Positions 6,665 through 16,052 are shown, numbered from the stretch's first letter. The stretch is DNA of 64,000 nt from Paenalcaligenes sp035301625 (GCA_035301625.1 DATGTW010000071.1:1-64000), one strand, 5' to 3'. A program made the numbers and translations. The notes: generated by a model from the letters alone, not told the origin.

Positions 6665-9600
6665 ATGCCACATTTTTTTATTGATCGCCCAATTTTTGCA
6701 TGGGTGGTTGCTCTGAGTATCGCGCTCTTTGGGTTGCTGGCACTGTCAACTATGCCAGTGTCGCAATACCCTGAGGTTGCGCCGCCTGCGATCGCTATTA
6801 CTACAACTTATCCTGGTGCTTCAGCAGAGGATGCCTCCAGTTCGGTGGCCAGTATTATCGAAAATGAGCTAAATGGCGCCAAGGGGTTGTTGTATTACGA
6901 GTCGGTGAGTGATTCTTATGGTCAGAGCCAAATTACTGCTACTTTTGAACCAGGCACAGATCCGGATTTGGCTCAGGTTGATGTACAAAACCGAATCTCT
7001 AATGTGACTTCTAACTTGCCCGCTGCAGTTATGGAGCAGGGGCTCAAGGTAGAGCAGAGCACGGCCAGTTTTTTAATGGTTGTGGCGCTTTCATCCGAGG
7101 ATGGCCGTTTAGACCAGGTGGATTTGGCAGACTACATTAAGCGTAATGTACAGAACGCTGTTTCTCGAGTGCCTGGAGTGGGGCAATTTCAATTATTTGC
7201 TTCTTCTCGCGCGATGCGTATCTGGGTAGATCCTGAAAAGCTAGTCAGCTATGACATCAGCATGAGCGAGGTTAACCAAGCAATTAGTGAGCAAAACATA
7301 CTCATTTCAGCTGGTATTCTTGGTTCTCCACCGAACCCTGAGAGCCAGCTAGTGGCTGCACCCATTGTGGCCAATGGACAGCTCAAGGATGCGGATGAAT
7401 TTGGCAATATCGTGTTACGGGCTTACCCCGATGGATCTAGCGTACGCATTAAAGATATTGCACGTGTTGAGGTCGGTGCCGACAACTATCAGTTTGGTGC
7501 GCGCTTAAACGGACAGCCTACTGCCGCTTTTGCAATATCTCTGGCTCCAGAGGCTAATGCTCTGAGTACCGCTAAGGGCATTGAAGAAATGATGGATGAA
7601 CTCGCTGAGTTTTTCCCAGAAGGGGTGAGCTATTCGATTCCATACGACACGACCCCCTATGTAGAAACTTCTATTGAACAGGTGGTGCATACATTACTTG
7701 AAGCAATGGTGTTGGTTTTCATTGTGATGTATGTGTTTTTGCAAAACATTCGTTACACGATTATTCCGGCTTTGGTTGTTCCAGTGGCTATTCTGGGCTC
7801 TATGTTGGTCATGAATACACTGGGCTTTTCGGTCAACGTACTCACTATGTTCGCGATGGTCTTGGCCATTGGTATCTTAGTGGATGATGCCATTGTCGTG
7901 GTAGAGAACGTTGAGCGAATTATGTCCGAAGAGGGATTACCCCCCAAAGAAGCAACGATAAAGGCGATGCCACAAATCAGTGGGGCGATTATTGGTATTA
8001 CCTTGATTCTTACTGTGGTCTTTATGCCGTTGGCCTTTATGGATGGTTCTGTAGGGGTCATCTACCGACAGTTTGCGGTGGCGATGGCCAGTTCGATTTT
8101 TTTCTCGGGTTTTCTTGCTTTGAGCTTCACCCCGGCATTATGTGCCACTTTACTCAAGCCAGTAGCCGAAGAAGACCAGGGTCGAGAGCGGCGTGGCTTT
8201 TTTGGTATTTTTAACCGCGTTTTTAATGGCATCTCTGATCGGTACGAAAGATTTGTGGGGCGCAGCTTTAAGCACCTCGGCAAAGGCATGTTGATTTATG
8301 CGTTGCTGGTAGTTTTACTTGCATGGGGATATATCCGTTTGCCCACTTCATTCTTGCCGTCCGAGGATCAGGGCTTTGTTATCGCTAATATGGAGCTGCC
8401 CAGTGGGTCTACAGCGAATCGAACCATGGATACTATTGAGGATGTAGAAAACTACTTCCTTAATCAACCTCAAGTCGATAATATGGTGGCGGTGCGTGGA
8501 TTTAGTTTTAACGGTAATGGCCTGAATGCGGGTTTGGCTTTTGTGACTCTCAAAGACTTTAGTGAGCGCCGCGGACCAGGGGATTCTGCTCAAGCTATAG
8601 CGGACAAAGCCATGGGGCAACTACTGTATGGCATTCCTGACGCTATGGTCTTTACTATCGTGCCCCCCGCCATTATGGAATTAGGTAATGCGCAAGGTTT
8701 TGATATGCGCCTCGAGGACCGCGGTGGTCTGGGTCATGATGCTCTGATGGAAGGTGCCCAGCAGCTCATGCAAATGGCAGCAGAAAGCCCCGTGTTGACT
8801 CAAACGCGTATTACAGGCCTAGCACCTGGTCAGCAGTGGAATATTACGATTGACCGTGAAAAAGCAGCCGCACAAGGGGTGTCGTTCAACGAAGCAGCTC
8901 AGTTACTTTCTACTGCTTTGGGTTCAGCATATATTGGTAAATATACCAATGAAGGCTGGGTGGAAAATGTCTGGGTTCAAGCCGAAGAAGATTTCCGCAT
9001 GGACATTGATCAAGTAATGCAGATGAATGTCAAAAACAACCAAGGCAAGATGGTTCCTCTAAGTACATTCGTGACTGCCGAACCTGACCTCGCCCCAGTT
9101 CAAATTGTGCGTTACAACAGTTATGAATCGATACGTTTTAACGGTGAAGCTGCGCCTGGCCACACCAGTGGTGAAGCCATGGCTGAAATGGAGCGGTTAG
9201 TCGGTGAACTACCTTCAGGATTCGGTTATGAATGGACTGGGCTCTCTTACCAAGAACAAGAAGCTGCTGGTCAGACAATCATTCTGATGGCCTTATCTGT
9301 GCTGGTCGTTTTCATGGTGCTCTCTGCCCTTTACGAGAGTTGGGCTATTCCGCTTTCTGTGTTGCTTGCGGTTCCCTTGGGGATGCTTGGTGTCGTAGGG
9401 ATGGTTACTCTCAAGGGCATGGCAAATGACGTGTATTTTCAAGTTGGTATGATTACCGTGATTGGTCTTGCTGCTAAAAACGCCATTTTAATTGTTGAAT
9501 TTGCCAAGGATGCGTACGCTCGAACAGATGAGCTAATCGAGTCCACAGCACATGCTGCGCGTTTGCGTTTTAGGCCGATTGTAATGACTTCTTTTGCGTT

Positions 9601-9877
9601 TATTTTAGGGGTCACACCCTTAGCTTTATCCAGTGGTGCAGGGGCGGCCAGCCAGAATGCCGTTGGGTTTGGCGTTTTGGGCGGAATGTTGGCCGCAACA
9701 CCATTGGCAGTGATTTTTGTCCCTATTTTCTTTGTCGTCGTGATGCGTTTATTTAAAACCAAGCCCCGTCTATTAGGGGCAGATGCTCGTGCTTTCGAAG
9801 AAGAACAAGCACGTAAGCGTGCCTTGGAAAATAAGGGCGCATCAGACTCAGATAGTGACAATCAGGAGAACTCATAA
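6665..9877 (+). CDS. RND multidrug efflux pump, inner-membrane subunit (AcrB/MexB family, HAE1)
   Basis: Predicted 1070-residue proton-driven pump of the hydrophobe/amphiphile efflux 1 family. It starts MPHFFIDRPIFAWVVAL, the classic first transmembrane segment, and shows the two-fold repeat of six membrane segments plus a large periplasmic domain. The proton-relay pair is present in GILVDDAIVVVENVER, and the second half has GLAAKNAILIVEFAKD. Length is normal (AcrB 1049), with a charged C-terminal tail ending SDSDSDNQENS. The stop overlaps the start of the channel gene by one base (TAATG). Such pumps export dyes, detergents and antibiotics; the substrates of this one are not predictable. Confidence 0.96.
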   Translation: MPHFFIDRPIFAWVVALSIALFGLLALSTMPVSQYPEVAPPAIAITTTYPGASAEDASSSVASIIENELNGAKGLLYYESVSDSYGQSQITATFEPGTDPDLAQVDVQNRISNVTSNLPAAVMEQGLKVEQSTASFLMVVALSSEDGRLDQVDLADYIKRNVQNAVSRVPGVGQFQLFASSRAMRIWVDPEKLVSYDISMSEVNQAISEQNILISAGILGSPPNPESQLVAAPIVANGQLKDADEFGNIVLRAYPDGSSVRIKDIARVEVGADNYQFGARLNGQPTAAFAISLAPEANALSTAKGIEEMMDELAEFFPEGVSYSIPYDTTPYVETSIEQVVHTLLEAMVLVFIVMYVFLQNIRYTIIPALVVPVAILGSMLVMNTLGFSVNVLTMFAMVLAIGILVDDAIVVVENVERIMSEEGLPPKEATIKAMPQISGAIIGITLILTVVFMPLAFMDGSVGVIYRQFAVAMASSIFFSGFLALSFTPALCATLLKPVAEEDQGRERRGFFGIFNRVFNGISDRYERFVGRSFKHLGKGMLIYALLVVLLAWGYIRLPTSFLPSEDQGFVIANMELPSGSTANRTMDTIEDVENYFLNQPQVDNMVAVRGFSFNGNGLNAGLAFVTLKDFSERRGPGDSAQAIADKAMGQLLYGIPDAMVFTIVPPAIMELGNAQGFDMRLEDRGGLGHDALMEGAQQLMQMAAESPVLTQTRITGLAPGQQWNITIDREKAAAQGVSFNEAAQLLSTALGSAYIGKYTNEGWVENVWVQAEEDFRMDIDQVMQMNVKNNQGKMVPLSTFVTAEPDLAPVQIVRYNSYESIRFNGEAAPGHTSGEAMAEMERLVGELPSGFGYEWTGLSYQEQEAAGQTIILMALSVLVVFMVLSALYESWAIPLSVLLAVPLGMLGVVGMVTLKGMANDVYFQVGMITVIGLAAKNAILIVEFAKDAYARTDELIESTAHAARLRFRPIVMTSFAFILGVTPLALSSGAGAASQNAVGFGVLGGMLAATPLAVIFVPIFFVVVMRLFKTKPRLLGADARAFEEEQARKRALENKGASDSDSDNQENS

Positions 9878-11370
9878 TGGGTGCCCCATTTAGATTAAAG
9901 ATTTCTACCTTAGGTGCCGCTTTGGTGCTGGCAGGGTGTTCTTTGGCGCCGACATACGAGCAGCCAGAAGCCCCTATCCCTGCAGAGTACCCTTTGGTTG
10001 GGGTCTCTGAAACCGAGCTAGCACAAGCTGATACTGAATTTAATGAATTGGGGTGGGATCAGTTTTTTAATGATCCTCAACTTAAAAAGCTGATTGATGT
10101 CGCTTTAGATAATAATCGCGATATCCGTATTGCTCTGGATCGTGTCCTTGAGGCACAGGCACAATTTGGAATAGCGCGTAGTGACCAAGTACCAGCCTTT
10201 GGTATTGGTGGGAGTGGTGAGGTGACGCGCATGCCATCAGATATGCGTATCGCTGGTCCGCAGTCCCCGGCAATTAGCCGCACTTTCCAAGCTGGTGTGG
10301 GGATGACTGCCTTTGAACTTGACTTTTTTGGGCGCTTAAAAAACCTCAGTGAATCTGCCTATCAGCAGTTTTTAGCAACCGCCGAGTCACAGCGTACCGT
10401 GCAAATCAATGTGATCGCAGCTGTTGCCGAAAGTTATTTACGATGGCGTGCTGCCCAAACAATGTTGCAGCTCACAGAGCAAACTGAAAAGAGCCGTCAA
10501 GAGACACTTAATTTGGTGACTCACCTATATGAGGTTGGGACGGCATCAGCACTCGATCTCGAGCAAGCTCGATTGCAGCTTGATACGGTGAGAGCCGATC
10601 TCAAAGAAATGCAACGTCAATTAACATTGGCTAAAAATGCGCTTGAGCTAGTATTGGGCACCTCAATGCCTGTTGACTTGCCAGAAAGCATTGCGTTCTC
10701 CCAAGACCAAATCATTGCGGATATCCCAGTGGGATTGCCTTCATCCTTATTGGTTAGACGTCCAGACATACGTGCTGCAGAGCACCAACTGAAAGCGTCT
10801 TATGCTAATGTAGGTGCAGCGCGGGCAGCATTTTTTCCGCAAATATCGCTCACAGGTTTATTTGGTTTGGCCAGCCCTTCGTTTAGCCGTTTATTCCGTT
10901 CTGGGAATGATTTTTGGCAGTATTCGCCTCAAATCACCATGCCCTTGTTTTCTGGTGGTGTCGAAGGGGCTTATGACTTGGCTAAAGCCCGACAAAATAT
11001 CGCTGTCTCTGAATACGAGAAGACCATTCAAACTGCATTTAGAGAGGTTTCAGATGCTTTAGCGGGTGAAGCCACTTACCAAGAGCAGTTAGATTCTATG
11101 CGCGCCATGGAAGGCTCAGCAGCAGAGAGTCTGCGATTAGCCAATCTACGCTACGAAACGGGGATTGACAGTTTTTTACAGGTACAAACGGCCGAGGTTA
11201 ATCTATACGGTACGCAACTGCAATTTGTGCAAACAGGCTTAGAGTCTTTGCTTAACCGTCTTAATTTATATAAGGCTTTGGGCGGCGGGTGGAACTTTGA
11301 TGAAGATACGTTGCAGGCCCTTGAAGAGCAGCAACGCGAACTACAAGAGGCTCGAAACTCACAGAATTAA
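9877..11370 (+). CDS. RND efflux outer-membrane channel (OprM/NodT family lipoprotein)
   Basis: Predicted 497-residue outer-membrane factor. A lipoprotein signal ends in LAGC with Cys21. Two outer-membrane-efflux repeats follow; typical segments are LDNNRDIRIALDRVLEAQAQFGIA-type helix 1, ELDFFGRLKNLSESA, and LLVRRPDIRAAEHQLKASYANVGAARAAFFP split between the halves, then GLFGLASPSFSRLF. The C-terminus is rich in Glu/Gln. It completes the pump with the two upstream genes. Translation is probably coupled through the TAATG overlap with the pump gene. Confidence 0.95.
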   Translation: MGAPFRLKISTLGAALVLAGCSLAPTYEQPEAPIPAEYPLVGVSETELAQADTEFNELGWDQFFNDPQLKKLIDVALDNNRDIRIALDRVLEAQAQFGIARSDQVPAFGIGGSGEVTRMPSDMRIAGPQSPAISRTFQAGVGMTAFELDFFGRLKNLSESAYQQFLATAESQRTVQINVIAAVAESYLRWRAAQTMLQLTEQTEKSRQETLNLVTHLYEVGTASALDLEQARLQLDTVRADLKEMQRQLTLAKNALELVLGTSMPVDLPESIAFSQDQIIADIPVGLPSSLLVRRPDIRAAEHQLKASYANVGAARAAFFPQISLTGLFGLASPSFSRLFRSGNDFWQYSPQITMPLFSGGVEGAYDLAKARQNIAVSEYEKTIQTAFREVSDALAGEATYQEQLDSMRAMEGSAAESLRLANLRYETGIDSFLQVQTAEVNLYGTQLQFVQTGLESLLNRLNLYKALGGGWNFDEDTLQALEEQQRELQEARNSQN

Positions 11371-11428
11371 ATGAGCATGATAAAGTAATTACAGAAGTCT
11401 CTTTGAAAACTCTATTTTGAGGTAAGTA

Positions 11429-12160
11429 ATGATTGAATTAGGTGTCAATATTGACCACGTTGCAACACTACGTCAGCAGCGGCTAACTACTTATCCAGAT
11501 CCGCTGCGTGCAGCTCAACTTGCTGAAGATTCAGGTGCAGATCTGATCACCTTGCATTTACGCGAAGACCGTCGCCATATTCAGGATGCTGATGTCTATG
11601 CTTTACGTAGGCAAATTCGCACACGTATGAACCTTGAATGCGCGATCACAACCGAGATGCTGGATATTTCGTGCGAGGTCTTACCTGATGATGTGTGCCT
11701 TGTGCCGGAAAAACGCAATGAGCTCACGACCGAAGGTGGTCTCGATGTGCTCAAGCATTTTGATCAGGTAAAGGCTGCAGTTGCACAGCTACAGAATGTA
11801 GGAATACGAGTTTCTATCTTTATTGATCCCGATGTGGAGCAAATAGAGGCCGCAAAACGAGCCGGTGCGACTGTAATCGAGCTGCATACAGGCACCTACG
11901 CAGACGCACCTGATGCCGAGCGCCAAGAGCAAGAATTAGAAAGAATTCGCATTGGTACGACAGCGGGTGTTGCCGAAGGTTTACGGGTCAATGCGGGGCA
12001 TGGTTTGCACTACCAAAATGTACAACCAGTAGCTGCTATCGAAGGGATTGATGAATTAAATATTGGGCATGCTATTGTTTCTCAGTCAATTTTTGATGGG
12101 TGGACCAAAGCTATTCGTGACATGAAAGCATTGATGCGACTTGCACGTGGCACATTTTAA
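11429..12160 (+). CDS. pdxJ: Pyridoxine 5'-phosphate synthase PdxJ
   Basis: Predicted 243-residue TIM-barrel enzyme that condenses 1-deoxyxylulose 5-phosphate with 3-amino-2-oxopropyl phosphate, the last ring-closing step of DXP-dependent vitamin B6 synthesis. Family motifs: LGVNIDHVATLRQQR at the N-terminus, DLITLHLREDRRHI, LVPEKRNELTTEGGLDV, VSIFIDPD, VIELHTGTYA, VNAGHGLHYQNV and ELNIGHAIVSQ. Length is typical. A GAGGT lies 6 bases before the ATG. In many relatives pdxJ follows recO; here it follows the RND operon with a 58-base gap, with no clear terminator between. Confidence 0.97.
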   Translation: MIELGVNIDHVATLRQQRLTTYPDPLRAAQLAEDSGADLITLHLREDRRHIQDADVYALRRQIRTRMNLECAITTEMLDISCEVLPDDVCLVPEKRNELTTEGGLDVLKHFDQVKAAVAQLQNVGIRVSIFIDPDVEQIEAAKRAGATVIELHTGTYADAPDAERQEQELERIRIGTTAGVAEGLRVNAGHGLHYQNVQPVAAIEGIDELNIGHAIVSQSIFDGWTKAIRDMKALMRLARGTF

Positions 12161-12175
12161 TTCTCAGAGAGGCTT

Positions 12176-12745
12176 ATGAACCCCGTAATTGAAAGTTTAC
12201 AATCACGAAATTCTGTCAAGTTAGTTAAAGCCCCTGGGCCAAGCGCAGAAGAGTTTGCTCAAATCATGCAAACAGCGATGCGCGCCCCCGATCATGGTCG
12301 TTTACGCCCGTGGCGTTTCAAACGCATATTGCCAGAGCAGGTCGATCAATTGATGGATTTAGCGATTAAGGCGTTGGCAGATGAGGGCACCCCTTATACG
12401 GATGCTAAAATTGCTACCACTCGCCGTTGGTTAGATCAGGCCCCTGTAATCATGGCAGTGGCTTGTTATATTGATCACAGTAATGAGCGCATCCCACATC
12501 AGGAACGTATGTTAGCTACGGGTGCCGCTGTGATGAATATTTTAAACGCCAGTAATGCCTTGGGTTATGCGGCTTATTGGAGTACGGGTCTTGGGACCTA
12601 TACTCAGGCAGTACCTGAGGCACTGGGCTTTGACGATTTGGAATACCAATTCATGGGCTTTGTGACTATCGGTACGCCCATGGCCGAAGTCCGACCCAAA
12701 GAGCGTCCTGACTATACAGAGTTTTATAGTGAGTGGACGCCTTAG
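12176..12745 (+). CDS. Nitroreductase-family protein (YdjA-like)
   Basis: Predicted 189-residue FMN-dependent oxidoreductase of the minimal YdjA nitroreductase subfamily. The RNSVKLVKAPGPS start and APDHGRLRPWRF supply residues of the flavin phosphate site, and a central NALGYAAYWSTG segment and GFVTIGTP near the C-terminus match the fold. It is 15 bases from pdxJ with an AGAGAGG before the ATG, so the two are probably cotranscribed. The physiological substrate is unknown for most family members, and I infer none here. It faces cueR convergently, with only 51 bases between and no convincing terminator. Confidence 0.85.
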   Translation: MNPVIESLQSRNSVKLVKAPGPSAEEFAQIMQTAMRAPDHGRLRPWRFKRILPEQVDQLMDLAIKALADEGTPYTDAKIATTRRWLDQAPVIMAVACYIDHSNERIPHQERMLATGAAVMNILNASNALGYAAYWSTGLGTYTQAVPEALGFDDLEYQFMGFVTIGTPMAEVRPKERPDYTEFYSEWTP

Positions 12746-12796
12746 AATTAGTTGAGGCCTTTTTAGTTGGAAATAAACATATACGCGGTAGGCGGT

Positions 12797-13225
12797 TTAA
12801 ATATCACCTGCTGCGTTTTTGTTTTCCAGACCCTGCAAGATAGGACAATCTGGTCGATCGTCACCTTGGCAGCGCTCGCTGAGCTCTTTTAGGGTAGCAG
12901 CCATGGCTAAAAGGGTATTGGCACGTTCCTCTAGGGATTGAATGTGTTTTAATGCGAGTGATTTGACCTCAGAGCTACTGCGTGATTTGTTATGCCATAG
13001 TTGCAATAGTTCTTGTAGTTGAGCCAATGAAAAGCCTAATTTACGAGCTTGACGGATAAAATGCAGGGTTTGGAGGTCATTGTTGTTGAATAAACGATAA
13101 CCACTCTCTGATCGGGTCACGGCCCCCAAGAGGCCGTGACGCTCGTAGTCGCGTATCATTTTGGCAGTCAAGCCTGTTTTTTTGGCAATTTGGCCAATCG
13201 TATAGGTGGTTTTTAGATGGTTCAT
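12797..13225 (-). CDS. cueR: Copper-responsive MerR-family regulator CueR
   Basis: Predicted 142-residue dimeric activator. It has an N-terminal winged helix (YTIGQIAKKTGLTAKMIRDYERHGLL, read in two parts), a long dimerisation helix (about 80-118), and the Cu(I)-binding loop CQGDDRPDC, a Cys-X7-Cys arrangement followed by PILQGL, matching the known CueR loop. This separates it from other MerR members such as ZntR or SoxR. Its ATG overlaps the copA stop by four bases (ATGA), so it is translated with copA and would be autoinduced by copper from the copA promoter. Confidence 0.93.
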   Translation of the reverse strand: MNHLKTTYTIGQIAKKTGLTAKMIRDYERHGLLGAVTRSESGYRLFNNNDLQTLHFIRQARKLGFSLAQLQELLQLWHNKSRSSSEVKSLALKHIQSLEERANTLLAMAATLKELSERCQGDDRPDCPILQGLENKNAAGDI

Positions 13226-15492
13226 CGCAAGTGTATGTATCGTAGTCGTAGCGCATTGCTCACAACGAATACACTGGAGAGTGCCATTGCTATCGCGCTA
13301 TAGATAGGCGAAAACAAATGGCCTGAGAAATAAAACAACACACCAGCGGCAAGAGGTATAAGCGCAACGTTGTATGCAAATGCCCAAAATAAGTTTTGCT
13401 TGATATTGCGCAGAGTCAGTCGTGCTAGTTGGATGCCAGTTGAAATATGTGAAAGCTTGGCGCCTAGCAAAACTACATCGGCTGACTCAATGGCGACATC
13501 AGTGCCGCCGCCAATGGCAATACCAATATCAGATTGTGCAAGGGCGGGCGCGTCGTTGATACCATCCCCGACAAATGCGGTTAGCCCATCTTGTGCCTGA
13601 AGCATTTTGACAATTGAGGCCTTATCGTCGGGCTTTGTCTGCGCGTACACCCCGTTAATTCCGAGTTTATCAGCAACATATTGTGCTGTTAAGGGGTGAT
13701 CACCCGTAATCATTGTGCTTTTAATGTGATTTTTTGTTAACCAGCTGATGACTTCTTTAGCTTCTTGGCGAATGGGGTCACTGATGGTCAGCACACCAAG
13801 CAGTTGATTATCTCGGGCAATATATACTGGTGTTTGTCCTTGTTTGGCCCATTCGTTAAACCGCTTGGCAAATGCTTCGGTGTTTACTTGACGCGATTTC
13901 ATTAAATCGTCCGAGCCCAATAAATAATGGTGTCCTCTTACGTTGGCTTGAACGCCAAGTCCAGTGAGCGCTTTAAATTCATTGGGTTCTTGCCAGCTGA
14001 GATTCTGCTCTTCGGCAGCGGCAACGATGGCCAAAGCAATAGGGTGTTCAGAATGGCTTTGCACAGCAGCGAGATCACTGAGAATCTCATTTTTATCTAT
14101 TCCCTCGGCGACTTCTAAGCGGCTAAGCGTGGGCTCGCCAATGGTTAGTGTCCCTGTTTTATCAAAAGCGATGTTTTTTACTTGGGCCAGTTGCTGTAGG
14201 GCTTGTCCTTGGCGAAATAGTACTCCTGATTTGGCTGCGCGGCCGGTGCCCACCATAATGGATGTGGGTGTGGCCAGACCCATTGCACATGGACATGCCA
14301 CAATTAAAACAGCTACGGCGTTAACGACTGCAATGCTTAATCCTCCTTGGCCTGAAATAAAAGCCCAGTAAATAAAGCTTAATGTAGCAATGACCAACAC
14401 TACAGGCACAAACCAAAGCGTAATTTTATCTACGAGTGCTTGTACGGGCAGTTTGTTTTCCTGCGCATTTTCAACCAAGCGGATAATATTGGCCAAGACT
14501 GATTCCTGTGGCAAATGGGTGACGCGAACGCGTATAGAGCTAGAGCCATTCAAAGTGCCTCCGATGACCTCATCACCTGACTCTTTGCGCACAGGCATGG
14601 ATTCGCCAGTAATCATCATTTCGTTGATATGCGCAACACCATCTACAACGATCCCATCAGCAGCAACAGTTTCTCCAGGTTGAATAAGGATTTCATCATC
14701 AATACGTAACTGATCGATGGGTAATATCTCCCAACGACCTTCACGGTAAATACGTGCACTGGCACTCTGTAGGCTGAGCAATTCTTGGATTGCTGCACCT
14801 GTTTGTCCCTTGGCTCGTGCCTCAAAGTATTTACCCAGTAGAATCAAGGTAATAACGACTGCTGCAGCCTCAAAATATAGATGGGCTGCACCTTGGGGTA
14901 ATAATTGTGGCGCGACGGTTGCGACTGTTGAATAGAGCCAAGCACTGCCCGCACCAATAGCTACCAGTGTATTCATGTCAGGAGCGCGTTGAGCCAAAGC
15001 GCGAAAACCCAAAGAGAAGAAACTCCAACCAGGAAACAAAATAACCAATGTGGTCAGTACGAATTGAAAGTAAGCTAGAGTACGCACAGTAACCATGCTG
15101 TGCAGCCAATCGCCAAAGCCGGGGATGAGGTGTGCACCCATATCCGTAATGAATACAGGCAAGCTTAGAATCAAAGCAATATAGAAGTTCTTCTTTTTGG
15201 TTTCAGCCTCATCATGCAATGCGGTTTGCGAAGCAGCAAAGATTTCCTCTTTGTTGTCTTCGGTAATTTCAGTTGCATGAAAGCCTTTTTTATCAATGGC
15301 ACCGATCATCTCGTTGATGGCTGCAGGCTGACTGGCTTCGAGCTCGACATAAGCTTTAGCAGTGGCTAAGTTGACCGAAGCTAGCTTGACGCCAGGCAAT
15401 TCAGTAAGTGCTCGTTCTACGTGCCGTACACAGGCTGCACAATTCATTCCTTGCACTGAAAGCTGAACGGCATTTGATGGTTTTGTGTCCAT
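13222..15492 (-). CDS. copA: Copper-exporting P1B-type ATPase CopA
   Basis: Predicted 756-residue inner-membrane Cu(I) pump. It has one N-terminal heavy-metal-associated domain with GMNCAAC (Cys18, Cys21), eight membrane segments, the actuator motif MITGESMPV, the membrane copper site CPC in VACPCAMGLATP (about residue 400), the phosphorylation site DKTGTL (about 444), SEHP (about 482) and GDGINDAPAL (about 642). The length fits the one-HMA type. It is first in an operon with cueR (ATGA overlap) and is driven by the CueR-type promoter at 15525-15555. Confidence 0.96.
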   Translation of the reverse strand: MDTKPSNAVQLSVQGMNCAACVRHVERALTELPGVKLASVNLATAKAYVELEASQPAAINEMIGAIDKKGFHATEITEDNKEEIFAASQTALHDEAETKKKNFYIALILSLPVFITDMGAHLIPGFGDWLHSMVTVRTLAYFQFVLTTLVILFPGWSFFSLGFRALAQRAPDMNTLVAIGAGSAWLYSTVATVAPQLLPQGAAHLYFEAAAVVITLILLGKYFEARAKGQTGAAIQELLSLQSASARIYREGRWEILPIDQLRIDDEILIQPGETVAADGIVVDGVAHINEMMITGESMPVRKESGDEVIGGTLNGSSSIRVRVTHLPQESVLANIIRLVENAQENKLPVQALVDKITLWFVPVVLVIATLSFIYWAFISGQGGLSIAVVNAVAVLIVACPCAMGLATPTSIMVGTGRAAKSGVLFRQGQALQQLAQVKNIAFDKTGTLTIGEPTLSRLEVAEGIDKNEILSDLAAVQSHSEHPIALAIVAAAEEQNLSWQEPNEFKALTGLGVQANVRGHHYLLGSDDLMKSRQVNTEAFAKRFNEWAKQGQTPVYIARDNQLLGVLTISDPIRQEAKEVISWLTKNHIKSTMITGDHPLTAQYVADKLGINGVYAQTKPDDKASIVKMLQAQDGLTAFVGDGINDAPALAQSDIGIAIGGGTDVAIESADVVLLGAKLSHISTGIQLARLTLRNIKQNLFWAFAYNVALIPLAAGVLFYFSGHLFSPIYSAIAMALSSVFVVSNALRLRYIHLR

Positions 15493-15510
15493 GCTATCCT
15501 CGAAATAATT

Positions 15511-15526
15511 ATATAGATATCTATAT
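15511..15526. repeat. 16-bp perfect AT-rich palindrome at the copA transcription start
   Basis: ATATAGATATCTATAT is a perfect palindrome lying between the copA -10 box and its start codon; it overlaps the last bases of the -10 region and the expected transcription start. It may be a binding site for a second regulator, or simply an AT-rich initial transcribed region. Confidence 0.5.
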
Positions 15527-15555
15527 TATGAACCTTACCCTAGGGTCAAGGTCAA
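15525..15555 (-). promoter_or_regulatory. CueR-type copA promoter with 19-bp spacer and operator dyad
   Basis: Reading the minus strand, -35 TTGACC (15555-15550) and -10 CATAAT (15530-15525) are separated by 19 bases, the over-long spacer typical of promoters activated by MerR-family proteins. The spacer holds a dyad: ACCTT (plus strand 15532-15536) and AAGGT (15548-15552) around the palindrome ACCCTAGGGT. This fits a CueR operator and predicts copper induction of copA-cueR. Confidence 0.85.
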
Positions 15556-15733
15556 CATGCTAAACATAGGTTGTGGGTAGAAGGGGAATCTGCATCAACA
15601 CATCGCTTAAATCCTGTGCATTTTTATTCTCAATTGGTATTATTTATGCAGCAACGGTAGTGAATACCTAGTATCTAAAAAATGTATTCATGTTGGTTGT
15701 GTTTATTTCTTGAACTTTATGAGGGCAAGTATC

Positions 15734-15934
15734 ATGGCTATCAAATTTCAAATACCCGATATGACCTGTGGGCATTGTGTAAGTACGATTACCAAAGCTA
15801 TTCAGGCCCAATATGATGGCGCACAGATTGAGGCTGAAGTGGAAACTCATACATTGACGGTAAATGGCATTGAAGATGCTGAGGCTTTGGAAGCAATCAT
15901 CACAAAAGAGGGCTATAGTCCTGCACGCCTTTGA
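15734..15934 (+). CDS. copZ: Copper chaperone CopZ (heavy-metal-associated domain)
   Basis: Predicted 66-residue single HMA-domain protein that carries Cu(I) in the cytoplasm, probably to CopA. The metal site is MTCGHC, at residues 10-15, in a beta-alpha-beta-beta-alpha-beta fold; TITKAIQA forms helix 1 and a GYSPARL end is usual. The frame is open from 15710, but GAGGG at 15721-15725 is 8 bases before ATG 15734, which gives the standard length. It is transcribed divergently from copA; its own promoter is not clear, and a terminator follows. Confidence 0.93.
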   Translation: MAIKFQIPDMTCGHCVSTITKAIQAQYDGAQIEAEVETHTLTVNGIEDAEALEAIITKEGYSPARL

Positions 15935-15975
15935 GCGCCTGCGCACTGGGTAGTGCTATAAAATAAAAAACACAT

Positions 15976-16027
15976 AAGCCGTAACTATCCGCTGCTGCAA
16001 TGCTTGCAGCAAGGCTACGGCTTTTCT
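15976..16027. terminator. Bidirectional terminator between copZ and the Sco gene
   Basis: AAGCCGTA (15976-15983) pairs with TACGGCTT (16016-16023). Inside is a second hairpin, TGCTGCAA/TTGCAGCA (15993-16000, 16004-16011). T-rich sequence follows on the plus side and an A-rich run (15961-15970) lies on the other side, so both convergent genes, copZ and sco, can end here. Confidence 0.8.
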
Positions 16028-16052
16028 TTAAGCGATTCCCGAGGCACTCGCT

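Noticed and set aside
13370..14683. Several plus-strand frames opposite copA
   Set aside because: Antisense shadows; copA has all its P-type ATPase motifs on the minus strand.
15590..15733. Search for a CueR-type promoter for copZ on the plus strand
   Set aside because: No 19-bp-spaced hexamer pair with a dyad was found; copZ may use an ordinary promoter that I could not place.
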